This document shows, one piece after another, positions 46,697 to 57,959 of a DNA stretch of 64,000 nucleotides. A model generated the notes under the pieces. That model saw only the letters and a program-made list of their open reading frames with translations, was not told the DNA's origin and did not search any database. The stretch is taken from assembly GCF_019175385.1 (NCBI RefSeq), contig NC_083342.1, positions 123,504,376-123,568,375 of the forward strand, written 5' to 3'. How positions within the stretch are numbered: position 1 is the first letter of the stretch; every line of letters begins with the position of its first letter. The position numbers were made by a program, and so were the translations under genes. This stretch comes from Lycium barbarum. Lineage: Eukaryota > Streptophyta > Magnoliopsida > Solanales > Solanaceae.

Positions 46697-47938
46697 CAAG
46701 AAAAATAATTATGCCTCAATTTCAAACATGTTGGGACCGGCTATATAAATTATAACCGTTCATATCACTTCATTTAACAACATATATTTTGACATGCATA
46801 AAAATTTATGCAGCTACTACTACTAGTGGGAACAAAATTGGAACACATAATAACAGAATTGGCTCAAAAGATTGATGAGGGGTCGTCAGTAGTTAGACCT
46901 TCTGATGAGTTGTTTTGGTTTCACAATCCAACTCTTGTACTTCACCTCATTCACTTCATTTTGTTCCAAAACTCCTTTGAGATTGCTTTCTTCGTCTGGA
47001 TTTTGGTAAGTAAACTTCTTTATTTCAAGTCATTTTTTTTCTTTTTGAGAGCTAACTAAAGTGAAACTATGTTAATTGACAATTCTCCAGTGTACTTATG
47101 GACTCAAATCATGCATCATGGAAGATTTGGGTTTCATTATCTCAAAACTTGTTATTGGGTAAACTCAAATCCCAGAGATTTTGTTGTTCCTCATGAAACA
47201 GTGGTAATTAGTTTATGGCTGAAAGTAACCATGTAAATTTTGTGGTGTGACAGGGTAATTGTTCAAGTTCTTTGCAGTTACAGTACTTTGCCCTTATATG
47301 CTCGTCACACAGGTAAATAGTTCTAATACACCATGTCTCCAAAGAAAACATAAATAAAAAAATTCTAATTCACAATGATGATTCTTGAATAAGATAGTGT
47401 TTAATGTACATATTTGACTTGGACACAGATGGGAAACACATTTAAGGAAGAAATATTTGATAAGCAAACAGGAAGGGATTCGAGGGAGTTGGCATCAGGT
47501 GGTAGAGCTGGTTCATCAACCCAAAATAGGATGGTCATGGAAACACTAGAAAGCATCTGTGTTTCTAAGAGAATCAATGAAATTGAAGACATTTCATCAA
47601 CTGTTGAGCTTTCTTATCCAAACAAGCCTCACACTACTCCTTAATTGTACAGTTATTGTTTTTTCAGAGTGAAAAGAATAAGGATGAACAGCACATTATT
47701 TTTCAAGAGTAAAGATTGTTTTCAGATGTTCATGATCAACAATCAAATGTTGTTTTCATTTTCCAAGATTAATTAGTCAGGCATCAGCTTTAGTTACACA
47801 ACACTCTTTTTTTTTTTCCCGACAAGCATCTTTCGATTTTCTAGTTACAAATATGAAGGGATATATAAAACATTCCCATCTCTAGCTCGAATTATTTACA
47901 GTAGTCTCAACGAAGTCCAAGGTTTAACATTCCTCTTA

Positions 47939-49804
47939 CTACAAAGTTGAGCAAAAACTAGGCGGCTTGAAGTTTTGCATTGGAAGAGCCTCCATTTCTA
48001 ACCTCCCACGGTTAGAGGTAGAGCCTTCACCGTTGTTTTCTTCTTCACGTTCAAGCTGACTCAGTGTCCTCTTGGCGTAGACTGTGACACCCACTATTGC
48101 AACGACTGCTATAATGAATGATATAACATTATAGACAATCTCAACTGTAGTCAGGTGATGGTTCCCATATTGAACATCTGCAAATGTCCTCATTAGGCGA
48201 CCACTGCAGACAAATTGAAGGAAGAAAAAAGTAAGCAAATCAGCAAATAAACTGGAAAAGAAGGGAAGGGTGCAGTCTGGAGTATTTACGTGTAGATGTA
48301 AATGAAGGATTCGGGAATCATTCCTGCAATAGATCCGCAAAAATAAGGCCAGAACCTCATCTTTGTCACTACCACCGCATAATTGAAGATTGTGTACGGA
48401 AATGGCGAAATCCTAAATACTGCAACCATACGAAATTGATGGAACCAACTCCCTTCTCCCACCAACCTAATCATGGCTGCCTTCTGAGGCCATCTCTTCA
48501 ACCATTGCTGCAGATAGTACAATACAAGAAATTACAATTACCAGTCCACAAGACCAATGAACTAATAAACTAGATAAGATGTGAAGGTAGCTCACATGAA
48601 TTCTATCTCGGAAAAGCAAGCCAACGAAATATGGAAGGATCATCCCAACTGTTGTTCCAGCCATTATAATAACAAATCCAAGACCATATCCAAAGATCAT
48701 TCCAGCGAGCCACATTGATGGTCCAGAAGGAATTAGGAATACCGGAAATAGTGCCAAAGAAGCTACAAGTACAAGAGCAAGCACTGGACGGCCAAATGCA
48801 GTGGCTTCCCAATGTAGGATTGGAATTAAAATCTGTAAAATTTAAGAATGCAATGATTAACAAGGAAACCTAATTTATGAATCTTTTATCACTAAGAAAC
48901 AGAAGAAGAAAACCATAACAAACATTGCAAGAGTAATGCACTGGTAACCTACAGGCAGTCCGGTCTCTGAGAATCTTGAGCTGAATCACACTATTATCCA
49001 CTATGATAAATAACGAGGAACTGTTATCTTTCTCCACCTTCATTTTCATTATCAATATTTTTGGTGCAACACACAAAACTAATCAAATTAATGTGAAGAG
49101 ACCCTATTCAAAGGACTACATAGTGCATATTCATTATGCAGTGTAACATTTGTTGACAGACGTGATCCAATCTCCAAGAATTTTGCGCCACTAGTCAATT
49201 TTTAATCAACATAGGAGGATAGACACACAACAAGTCAAGCAAAACCCATCTCGATTTGTTTGGCATTGTTTGACCGGACACAAAATTTAAGAAAGAAAGG
49301 GAGACCTTTGCACATAAGCTAAAAATGCATGAAATACCAAAACTACCCTTGTACCAAATGATTTGTTTTGTACTCAGTGAACAACAAGTCATGTCAATGT
49401 CAAGTGGAATGTTAAAGTAACTAGTTTCTAAAGATGGAAATGTGTCAACCTTTAAAAAAAATGGAAATGTGTCAATTTTTTGGACGGACAAAAAATGAAA
49501 GAGCACCGACCAAATTAGGACATAGGGTGTATATAGACAAAAGTGTGAACACTATAAGTACCTTCTTAAAAAGAAAGGGTGCTCCCCATTTTATGGAAAC
49601 TAGTACTATTATCACAGTGAAAATACACCACAAAATGGCCTTGATCCACCATACAATAGACCCTCTTCTGGACTGTGATTGTAAAGTTTCAACTTCATCT
49701 GTTCTTTCAGTTCTAACAACAAGCCTCACATACTCGCTGTCTTCCTTTACTTGAATCACGTGATTAATATTGGCTTTGTCTGAATCATCAGTTGACTCTG
49801 GCAT
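47939..49804 (-). CDS. SNARE-associated Golgi / VTT-domain membrane protein, copy 2 (intact)
   Basis: Exons on the minus strand: 49562-49804, 48596-48832, 48290-48507, 47939-48203. All are GT-AG, 963 nt, 320 aa plus stop. Two ATGs open it (MMPESTDD); the upstream one at 49805-49807 would add one residue. Membrane segments: about 50-75 ([20 protein letters not shown]), 95-150 (two hydrophobic stretches around [18 protein letters not shown]), 185-230 and 250-275. The VTT/DedA signature is [20 protein letters not shown] followed by [15 protein letters not shown]. Plant relatives are TVP38/TMEM64-like endomembrane proteins, and the wider family includes lipid scramblases; the exact role is not known from the sequence. 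An acceptor at about 49822 just before the ATG points to a 5' UTR intron. It converges on MLO copy 2, whose stop is 294 bp away. Confidence 0.92.
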
Positions 49805-50260
49805 CATTGTTCGACACCAGAAACCTGTCAGATGAAAAGACAGGTGCACAACTTAAAATGTCTACTCATAGAAGCTGAGGATATTCTCAAAAAGATATTC
49901 TCATACTTATTCACAATTCTGAGGGCCATATTGCATCATCATTCAAAGTAAAAAGGATGAAGAGGAAATAAAGTTCCATTACCTATCAAGATAATCATAC
50001 GAAATGGCGACCATTAACTAAATCGTAATATGAGCAAATTATTTTACTGAACTTGATTCAGATTAGTCCAATTATACCAACCAGGTCTCGTTTTTCAATA
50101 AGCCCCAATAAAATGAGCCGTCAGCAAACAGCTGAAAATATAAACAATGCCATTCCACCGAAAATAATGCGTCCATACAAATTAACAAAAGAAACATAAA
50201 CGTCTCTCTACGCAAAAACCAAAGGGACTGGTATTTTGCTCCATAAAATCCATTAATGGA

Positions 50261-50400
50261 ACTTACCCAGAAAAATGAATCCCTTGGAATTCACACTAGC
50301 ACCACGATAAGAGGCATGTCCTAACAGCCTCGACCCCCTTTTGGATAAGCTTCCCTCCTGTTGGCCTTACAAGATCAAGAATAAGTAAGAAGCAACACGG
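50261..50400 (-). other. Possible 5' non-coding exon of the VTT gene
   Basis: A good minus-strand donor GTAAGT (ACTTAC at 50261-50266) could pair with the acceptor near 49822. The upstream extent is unknown. Another candidate donor is at about 52353 (GGTAATTTTC). Transcript data would settle which, if either, is used. Confidence 0.35.
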
Positions 50401-50962
50401 CCCAGAGGTTTGAAGTAGTTGAGGCGGAAAATTTTGGTCTGACATTTCCCTTTCAAGCACCTTCTAGTTATGTGTTACACATACATGCTAACATTTACTC
50501 GACCAAGAACCAAGAGCATACCGTTTCACTATTGGTCTTGCATAAGGTCAGCAAGGAAACTGGTGCGTGGGAGACCAAGTAATTTATACAACTGATTCAT
50601 CATGATATAATGACATTCAACTTCTGAGCCCTCCACCCCCACTATCCCACCACAATACGTGCCAATTGAATGGAAAGGAGGAAAATGCTCAGACTGAACT
50701 TAGCTTATATAAAGTACTAATATCATATAAATTCAATGTCTCACTACACGAGTACCTGTACTTAGCCGACCAATTAAGGTACCATCAAACAATCACTATA
50801 ATTCAAACTTCTGAACAAATTAAAGATGGTGGATTTAAATGACTTGTTGAGTTGTAAAATTCCTTTCGCGGAGTCTCTGCCCTGGAAAAGAATCAATCTA
50901 CACAAAGCTAAAAAGTTCTGGACTCCACACTCTGTATTCCTATCAGTTTTGTCGCGCACTTA

Positions 50963-51312
50963 AGCCCTGAAGCGAAGCTCAAAACACGTTGAGCGCTTCG
51001 CCTCGCTTTATGTGCGCTTCAGTGTCATCATCAAGGCTCTAAGACATACTTTTCCTTGCCAATGAGCCTCTCTTGAAGAGATGACCCTAGATAATCGTTA
51101 TTTCACTTTATCGTTATGTTTTTACAATTTGTTTGTCCATATATTTGTTATTCACACTTATTATAATTAGTCTTGGGCTAAACATGTATATATTTTTATT
51201 TTTGCACCATTGAGCCTTTTTTCATTAAAGCCCACGCTTTATTTGCATTTTGCGCTTAAAGCCCTAGCTGACCTTAGAGCTTTTTTGCGCTTTTCGCTTT
51301 TGATAACACTGA
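50963..51312. repeat. Dispersed repeat with GCGCTT(C/T)GC words
   Basis: Starts ACTTAAGCCCTGAAGCGAAG and ends GCGCTTTTCGCTTTTGATAA, with partly inverted GCGC(T)TTAAGCCC words. It resembles a family often seen in Solanaceae intergenic DNA. Element type not settled. Confidence 0.45.
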
Positions 51313-51658
51313 TTCCTATAACCTATAAAGGTACCAAAGAAGCATGATAAAGGTGATGACAAAATTTGCTAGTAGGAAGGATATACACAAAAGCCTATTT
51401 AAAACTTTGACAGATGATACGATACGGGATGGCTCAAGTGCTCAATTTTATCCAAGGCCTTGGAGACAATGAATGGAGGGCCTTCAAGCTATGGAAGATA
51501 GCATGGAAGAAGAGTACAAGAGCCCAAGAACCCAAGGCCCAATGCTTGCCTCTTAAAAGAAGCCAAACGTGTGATCTATGGCTACAAAAAAGTACCCCTT
51601 CCCTCCGCCAATACGATATATAAAACTTTTTTTTTAAAAAAAAAAAAGGAATTTCTTA

Positions 51659-51877
51659 CTCCCTCTGTTTCAAATTGTTTGTCTTACTTTCCTTTTTAGT
51701 CCGTTTAGAAAAGAATGTCTCTTTTCCACATGATATGTTTAAGACCACAAGTTTAAAGGGAATTTTGGTACATTATACATATCTTTAATTTAAGACCACA
51801 AAATTAAAAAGTTTTTATTTACTTTCTTAAACACTGTTCCAATTCAAAACCAGACAAACAATTTGAAACGGAGGGAA
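51659..51877. mobile_element. Stowaway-type MITE, TA target
   Basis: It starts CTCCCTCTGTTTCAAATTGT and ends with the inverse of TTCCCTCCGTTTCAAATTGT. TA flanks it on both sides (51657-51658, 51878-51879). 219 bp with no ORF: the standard Stowaway (Tc1/mariner) form. Confidence 0.92.
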
Positions 51878-52519
51878 TATTTGATACCATTATTAGTATT
51901 TGCATCTGTTTCCAAAACAGAACACCATTTGTCCTATTTGAGCAAGTCCTGTAATCATCACATTGAAAACTACAAAGAAAAGATACCTCAAATGGCTAAC
52001 CCTTAAACCACTTGGGGTTTAAACTAAGTCCAACACTTGAAATTCCCTTTTAGACTAATGCTGAATTTCCCATTTGATGGGGGAACAATACATAGTTCCT
52101 AAGCTCCTCTGTACTCACCAAACTAAACAAACCATGAAAAGAAATTCCAAAATAAAACAAGAATGAAAGTATATGCAACCCCACTCCCTCTAAAAATCTA
52201 TGTTTACCAAAACCCACCAAAAAAATCATGCTTTAAGCACAGCTGTACAGTTTTCATAACTTTAATTTCAAAAGAAAAAGAAGACATGCAAATAAGCAGA
52301 AACCAAAAGACAAAATAACACAAGAAAAAGAGTAAAAGGGTTTTCAAGAAAATTACCGGTGACCGGAAAAGATTAAGTTTTCCGGTGTGTAGCCACTATC
52401 TTGGGTGTATTCTAATGTTGTGCTCTATTTTTCCTTTTTTTCGTGAATAAAATGGTTAACGTGAAGGAGTCCACCAACTACTTTTTGTGTTCTCTTTTTC
52501 GTTTTTCAAGAATGTTTAA

Positions 52520-52765
52520 GAGCCCGTTTGGATTGATTTATAAGTTGCTTATAAGCTATTTTCAGTTTTTTTTTTTAGTGTTTGGCTGAACAGTTTAAAG
52601 TTATTTTGTGTTTAAAATAAATTTAAAAAAATAATTGGGTCTATTTGACTTAACTTATCTAAAGCAGTTTATAAGCCAAAAAAAATAAATTAGACTACCC
52701 AACTTATTTTTTTTAGCTTATAAATTGCAAACAGCATATAGGTATAAGCTCATCCAAACAGGCTC
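52520..52765. mobile_element. MITE, TIR GAGCCCGTTTGGAT
   Basis: Same family as 7294-7565. It opens GAGCCCGTTTGGATTGATTT, and its inverted right end is GAGCCTGTTTGGATGAGCTT. The interior again has TTATAAGC words in both senses. Confidence 0.8.
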
Positions 52766-55642
52766 TAAAATCTTGAAATTCTTTTAAGGAAAAAAAGGTT
52801 GACCAGTATTTCCTTGCTAATGAAACTATTATTTTTATTTTTAACAAGAACTAATTTTAGGAAAATAAATTGTTAAAACGACAGCTTGGTCTGTCCTAAA
52901 TTTGATTGGAGAATGTTGCGTGAAAGTAATGTTCGATTGTATCACGTCTAAAAATTGAAGTACGTTTTGTGTTTTAGATATTTTGACAATAATTGAATGG
53001 AAAAAGTATGAGAACAACTATAAAAACATGACAATAATTGAACGGAAAAATATGAGAACTACTATAAATACAAAGAAAGAAATATAGCAAGAAATGAGAT
53101 TTTATAAAAAGAATACAAGATATACTTTAGAGACAATTGATAACATAGAAGCATGCTTTAATTTAAATACATCAAGTTCAAAGAAATAACTATGTTTTTT
53201 ATTACATCAAGAAGGGGGAGGGAAAAACGGAAAAGGGTTCTTATGCTACTACTCGGGGTTTATACCTCTATAATAGTTCTTTATACGTACTTATGTGTTT
53301 TCTTTAAAAAGTAATTACAATATTATTATTTTTAATGACTCCTGATGATAGTGATAGAAGATCCATATTCAACTATGTCTCAATTTTAAATTAATGAAAA
53401 TCAGATAAAAAGCTTTCCAATTCAAAGGATTCATAGTAGTCATGTTACACACACTGCCAAAGGGAAAGGGGTACGAAGTATTACAAAATTAATAATGTTT
53501 GGGAGCTGATTTTGGAAGGGAAATGAGATGGTACACGAAAGTGAAAAGAAGTTTCTTTTGGTTGCTTAGTGGCAAAGGAAGTGGTAACCATTTTATTTTT
53601 TGGGGACAGTGCTTTATAAGGGCATAAAAATGGGCATATTCAAACAAAAACTCAATTTTGCCTCATTTTTTGTGGCCTACAATTTTTTGCATCACATTTA
53701 ATTATTTTTTTTCCTCCGTTTTGCACCCTTTTTCTTCAGTGTTATTTTTCTGATTTCTTTAGTTTTAGGCAGTTGTATTTCATTTACATAAATAAACTCT
53801 GGCTACATGGTTGTTCCTTATTGACTTGGCTAATTGCTAAGGTATCAGATGGACAAAGTTTGGCAATGTTAATAAAGGTTAGATAAAAAATGGATCGAGA
53901 AGCGAATTATAACTGAATTCACCCAATTTAAAACACTTTATATTTCTTTTTTTTAGATTCCTAACTATAGAATTCAATCGTTAAACCAATTTATGGTATA
54001 ATAAAACAAAATTATTTACCCTACACTCGAAACCATTTGTTTGATTAATTTTCTCATTTTGACAACTATTTTTGGTTGGTTTGGGGTAAATCCAGTTCAG
54101 CCCTTAATTGGAACACATCTCTCATCCAACCACCAGTATTTTTTAGATTTGTGGGGAGAAAATTGACACCTATTGTAATTACGATGCCAAATTATGCAGT
54201 AGTAATAAGATTTTCCATTGGTCAAATAACATAATCATGTTAGTAAAACGTGACCAATCAGAATTAGTAAAAATATTCCTGTTAGTCTTAAATTTTGACT
54301 GTTAAGATTTGGAATCCACAGGAGCTTAGAGGTTAGATATTTTATCTCAAACTTATTTGGTCCCACTTTGGCAGTACACTACGTCGACTTCTATAATTCT
54401 TCATGTTTGTCTTCATAGGGATCGTTAGGCCCTACCTAAAGGTCCTAACCCTTTAATGATTAAAAACTAATTACTCTGTGGGGTCGTCTACTTTCAATAG
54501 ATATTAAATAGGGTAAAAAGTTGTGAAGATATTATATGGTGCAAAAAGTTGTGAAGGGAATTAAAGCTTCCGTTTAACGCACTGTCTTCATTTGACTTTG
54601 CCAAAAAAAAATAAAAAAAAATCACATAGATACGTATCATTATATTCAAGTCTCAATTTTTATTTTTATTTTTAAATTTCCAAACAAATACTAGTATTTG
54701 TGAATGCATTTTGTGTCGGGGATATACTAAGGCTAGTACGTCATTTCCTTTGCATTTGACTAAACTCTTCTAGAAGTTGAATGCACGCCACATTTAACGA
54801 ACTTCCAAGCCTCGTAATCTATCCTTCAAGCATATTATTCCCTCCATGTTAAATATTTAATCTTATACATAATACAGGAAAATGAACGAGCTTGTGGAAC
54901 TTTCTACTTAGAAGTACACTTCGTGTCAATTATCTTGTAAGGCAGCGTTAGATACCATTTTTAGGGTTCATTGAATTATGAATTTCTTCCTTGATTATTC
55001 AATCTACCAAGCCTTAATTCTAAACTAATCGGGGTAAACTCTTTCCTTGCTTATTTTACATAGTTCGCCAAATGCATTGAGAATCTGATAATTTAAGTCG
55101 CCACCGTAGGGGATTAATACCTAACAAATATATCAAACACTAATGCTTAATTCGTGCAAAACTTATTGGATGTTGAAACAAACCATTCGACTACATCTTC
55201 ACTGTACGTTTATACACAAGGAGACAACGGGGCCGCTACTCAAAACCAGTGACTTTGCTTTGGTAGAGCTAAGTAAACTTGGAAATAAGTCATCATAGAA
55301 ATTGAAGCACTTTGAACGTTACATTAAATAGTTCCAAGTTAAATTTACAAATTAAACCTGATACATTCATTGAATTAGCTATGAGAGGCTGATTAGCTGG
55401 CCCAAGTTGGAATTTACACAGCTTCCTATGTTATACAATTGCAGCAAGAATAAATCTTTTCATGTTATCCCATGTTTCTGGGAAGGGTGGGAATACAAAG
55501 CTCAAGTTTGAACAAGTACATCTCTTCTGCAGATAGAGGAGCCAAGAGAGGTCAGTAGTACTCGGAAAACATACTACTGTCTCTGATTTCTTCAAAAATT
55601 GTGTGATGACCCTTCATCCAGCATAGCCTACGCAAGCAATGA
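52766..55642. other. Intergenic DNA between the VTT and NUP160 genes
   Basis: AT-rich, with no ORF over about 60 codons and no repeat I recognise. The stretch next to 55643 should hold the NUP160 3' UTR (e.g. 55400-55642). Confidence 0.5.
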
Positions 55643-57912
55643 CTAGGAAACAGAAGACATCACATCATCTGAATCCACGTTAAGCTGAGGATAAGAAACA
55701 AAATGGAGATAAGTTGAAGCAGTGAAAGGAGATTCAATCTCGGAAAGCTAGTTTTAAGAGTAAAGCATACTTGATGCAGATGGTTCATGAGAGCGCCCTG
55801 TAACAACTTTTTCAACTTTTCACTTTGATCAACCATGTGGCCTAATTTGATAGATTGTTGAAGTTGACACCATAATCGCTCAATCAAAGAATAGGGAAAC
55901 CAAACTGCAAATGGCTTTTTACGACGAATAATATCAGCTGGTCTCTGCAGGTAATGGCAACAGATGGAGTTGTTAAGTGAAGTGGACATAGCCAAGAATA
56001 GAATTGGTTGATCTTGAAATCAATAAATAATGCATCAATAATACTAGTGGGCTAGTAGATATGTCCACAAATAAAATTTAAAAAAAAAAAAAACACTAGG
56101 TATCAAAGACTTTTGTGATGATATAAGATTCATCGGCATCACACACACCACGATTTAGGCACCGGCCACTGCAAATATGAAAATACAGCATCCATTTGTA
56201 TTATCATGCTAGCCTGCCATAGCTAAATAATTGTAGCAGGAAATTATAAGATTCATCGGCATCACACACACCACGATTTAGGCACTGGCCACTGCAAATA
56301 TGAAAATACAGCATCCATCTGTATTATCATGCTAGCCTGCCATAGCTAAATAATTGTAGCAGGAAAAACGTGAACAAGTATTAAATTGAAGGGGGGAAAA
56401 GGCTAGCACAAGCATGAACCTAAGAGACAGGACAGCAGAGTAAGTTATGATGTGAGATAAGTTGGGAATTGCTTAATGGAGAAGGGAACTGGCAGTGTGG
56501 GTTTTCCGTGTGAGCCAATCTATGCAGGTTGCGAATTACTGGCCCAAAGTTGACAGTTAACGTCCCCCTAACACCGTTATGATGTAGAGTCAATGTCGAC
56601 CATCATACAACTCTCTAATAGTACTTAATTTCTCACATTTCTGCAGTCTGTTTGATCTATGAAGAAGCCCAGAATCCCCAAGAAATCAACCATATGAACC
56701 ATTTCCCCAACACATGTTCTATTCTCATTGTACTTACAGATAGAACTTTGGATGTGTCATTTACTCAATAAAATATCAACATTAATGAGATCTACAGATC
56801 TCTACATGTTAAAGCTTCAGTTAAATTTATCCATCAACTGCATTTGATAATTGGGAAATTTTGTACACAAGAATGTGGATAGCCATCATACAGAATGGGT
56901 GTTTGAATAAAGCCCTACGATGGGAACCCTATCTTACCTCTGGCTTGTTCTACTATTCAAAAGCAGCAACCAATAGGACACAGAAGTCCTCTCAGAGAGA
57001 TGATACCAGTCCAAGTGTCATCACTAAGTACAGCAAATGTCCACAAGTGCTATGGTTTTATATCGAACCTAAGCAGATCACTTAACTGAAACAGCAGCCA
57101 AAATTCCAGGAAGACAAATAATAAAAACCCTTACAGCAGCTGTTCACAGTCAAATGCTGCGTGGAATAAGGATGAGAGCTCACCAGTGATGCAAAGGATT
57201 CAATGTACTCCAGAAGCAGATTAGTCGCTTCAGTATAACGACCATAGTCAATATATAGCCGAAACAAAGAAGCAGGGTTTGACTCACTTCCCGCCATTCC
57301 TCCACCACTTTTTGCTGGCACACCCTATGTCAAAATAGAATCATCAAAATAAATATCAGACCTTGACTTTACATTGAAGAAATCTAGAAGATAAGCAACA
57401 CTGTTGAAGATCGTCGCAGATCAGCAAGGAATTCTTGTGTAATTCTTTTCCATGACGCTGATTTATAACCTTGAAAATTAGGGCTTACGCCCTCACTTAA
57501 GAAATGATTTTATACTTACCTTGAACATTTGAACCAACCAAAGAGGCAACTCAATTTGAGGATCAGCAGCAAGAAGAGTATCAGCAACAACAACAGGCAA
57601 TTTAGCATGAAACTTTTTGTATTTTTCCTGCATTGACATCACGGACATCAAAACTGAAAGAAGAGTTTGTTTGCTTTAAAGAGATAAAATTAGTTATGAA
57701 AGAAAGGACGGACAAGATAGAGCTCAAGTGTCTCCCAATGGCTACTGCCTGCAGATTCCTGTCCAGGTAGACCAACATTAGATGATTCATGGACAACAAT
57801 CTCATCCTGTGAAGAAGTCAAAAGAAGACTGTGCATCCTCTGACCATTCCTGAGGAATATGTACCAGAAACATATTAAGAAAAACAGCTGGCACCGAGGG
57901 AATGAGAAATGA

Positions 57913-57959
<47 letters not shown>

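Larger units (their letters stand above)
41828..47644 (+). pseudogene. MLO-like gene, copy 2, with two frame-disrupting deletions
   Basis: Exons in the order of copy 1: 41828-41947, 42168-42225, 42328-42503 (or to 42535), 42978-43094, 43391-43448, 43556-43632, 44558-44632, 44754-44842, 44946-44995, 45503-45543, 46814-47005, 47091-47158, 47260-47312 (approximate ends), 47430-47644. Start [17 protein letters not shown]. Exon 3 lacks one base near 42477 relative to copy 1 (ACTATAAGACTGG against ACTATAACGACTGG). With the ancestral donor at 42536 the frame is lost in exon 4. A new GAG|GTAACG donor at 42504 would restore it. Exon 13 lacks two bases (TATGCTCGTCAC against TATGCTCTCGTCAC), so translation would run ARHTDGKHI and stop just after helix 7, before the calmodulin-binding region. 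Likely a pseudogene or truncated protein. The splice sites are otherwise kept. Confidence 0.82.
41425..49003. repeat. Segmental duplication, copy 2 (MLO + VTT unit)
   Basis: Counterpart of 31364-40103 in the same orientation. Copy-2-only insertions lie in MLO introns at about 43812-44345, 45019-45375 and 45964-46696. Similarity on the right stops in VTT intron 1. Confidence 0.88.
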
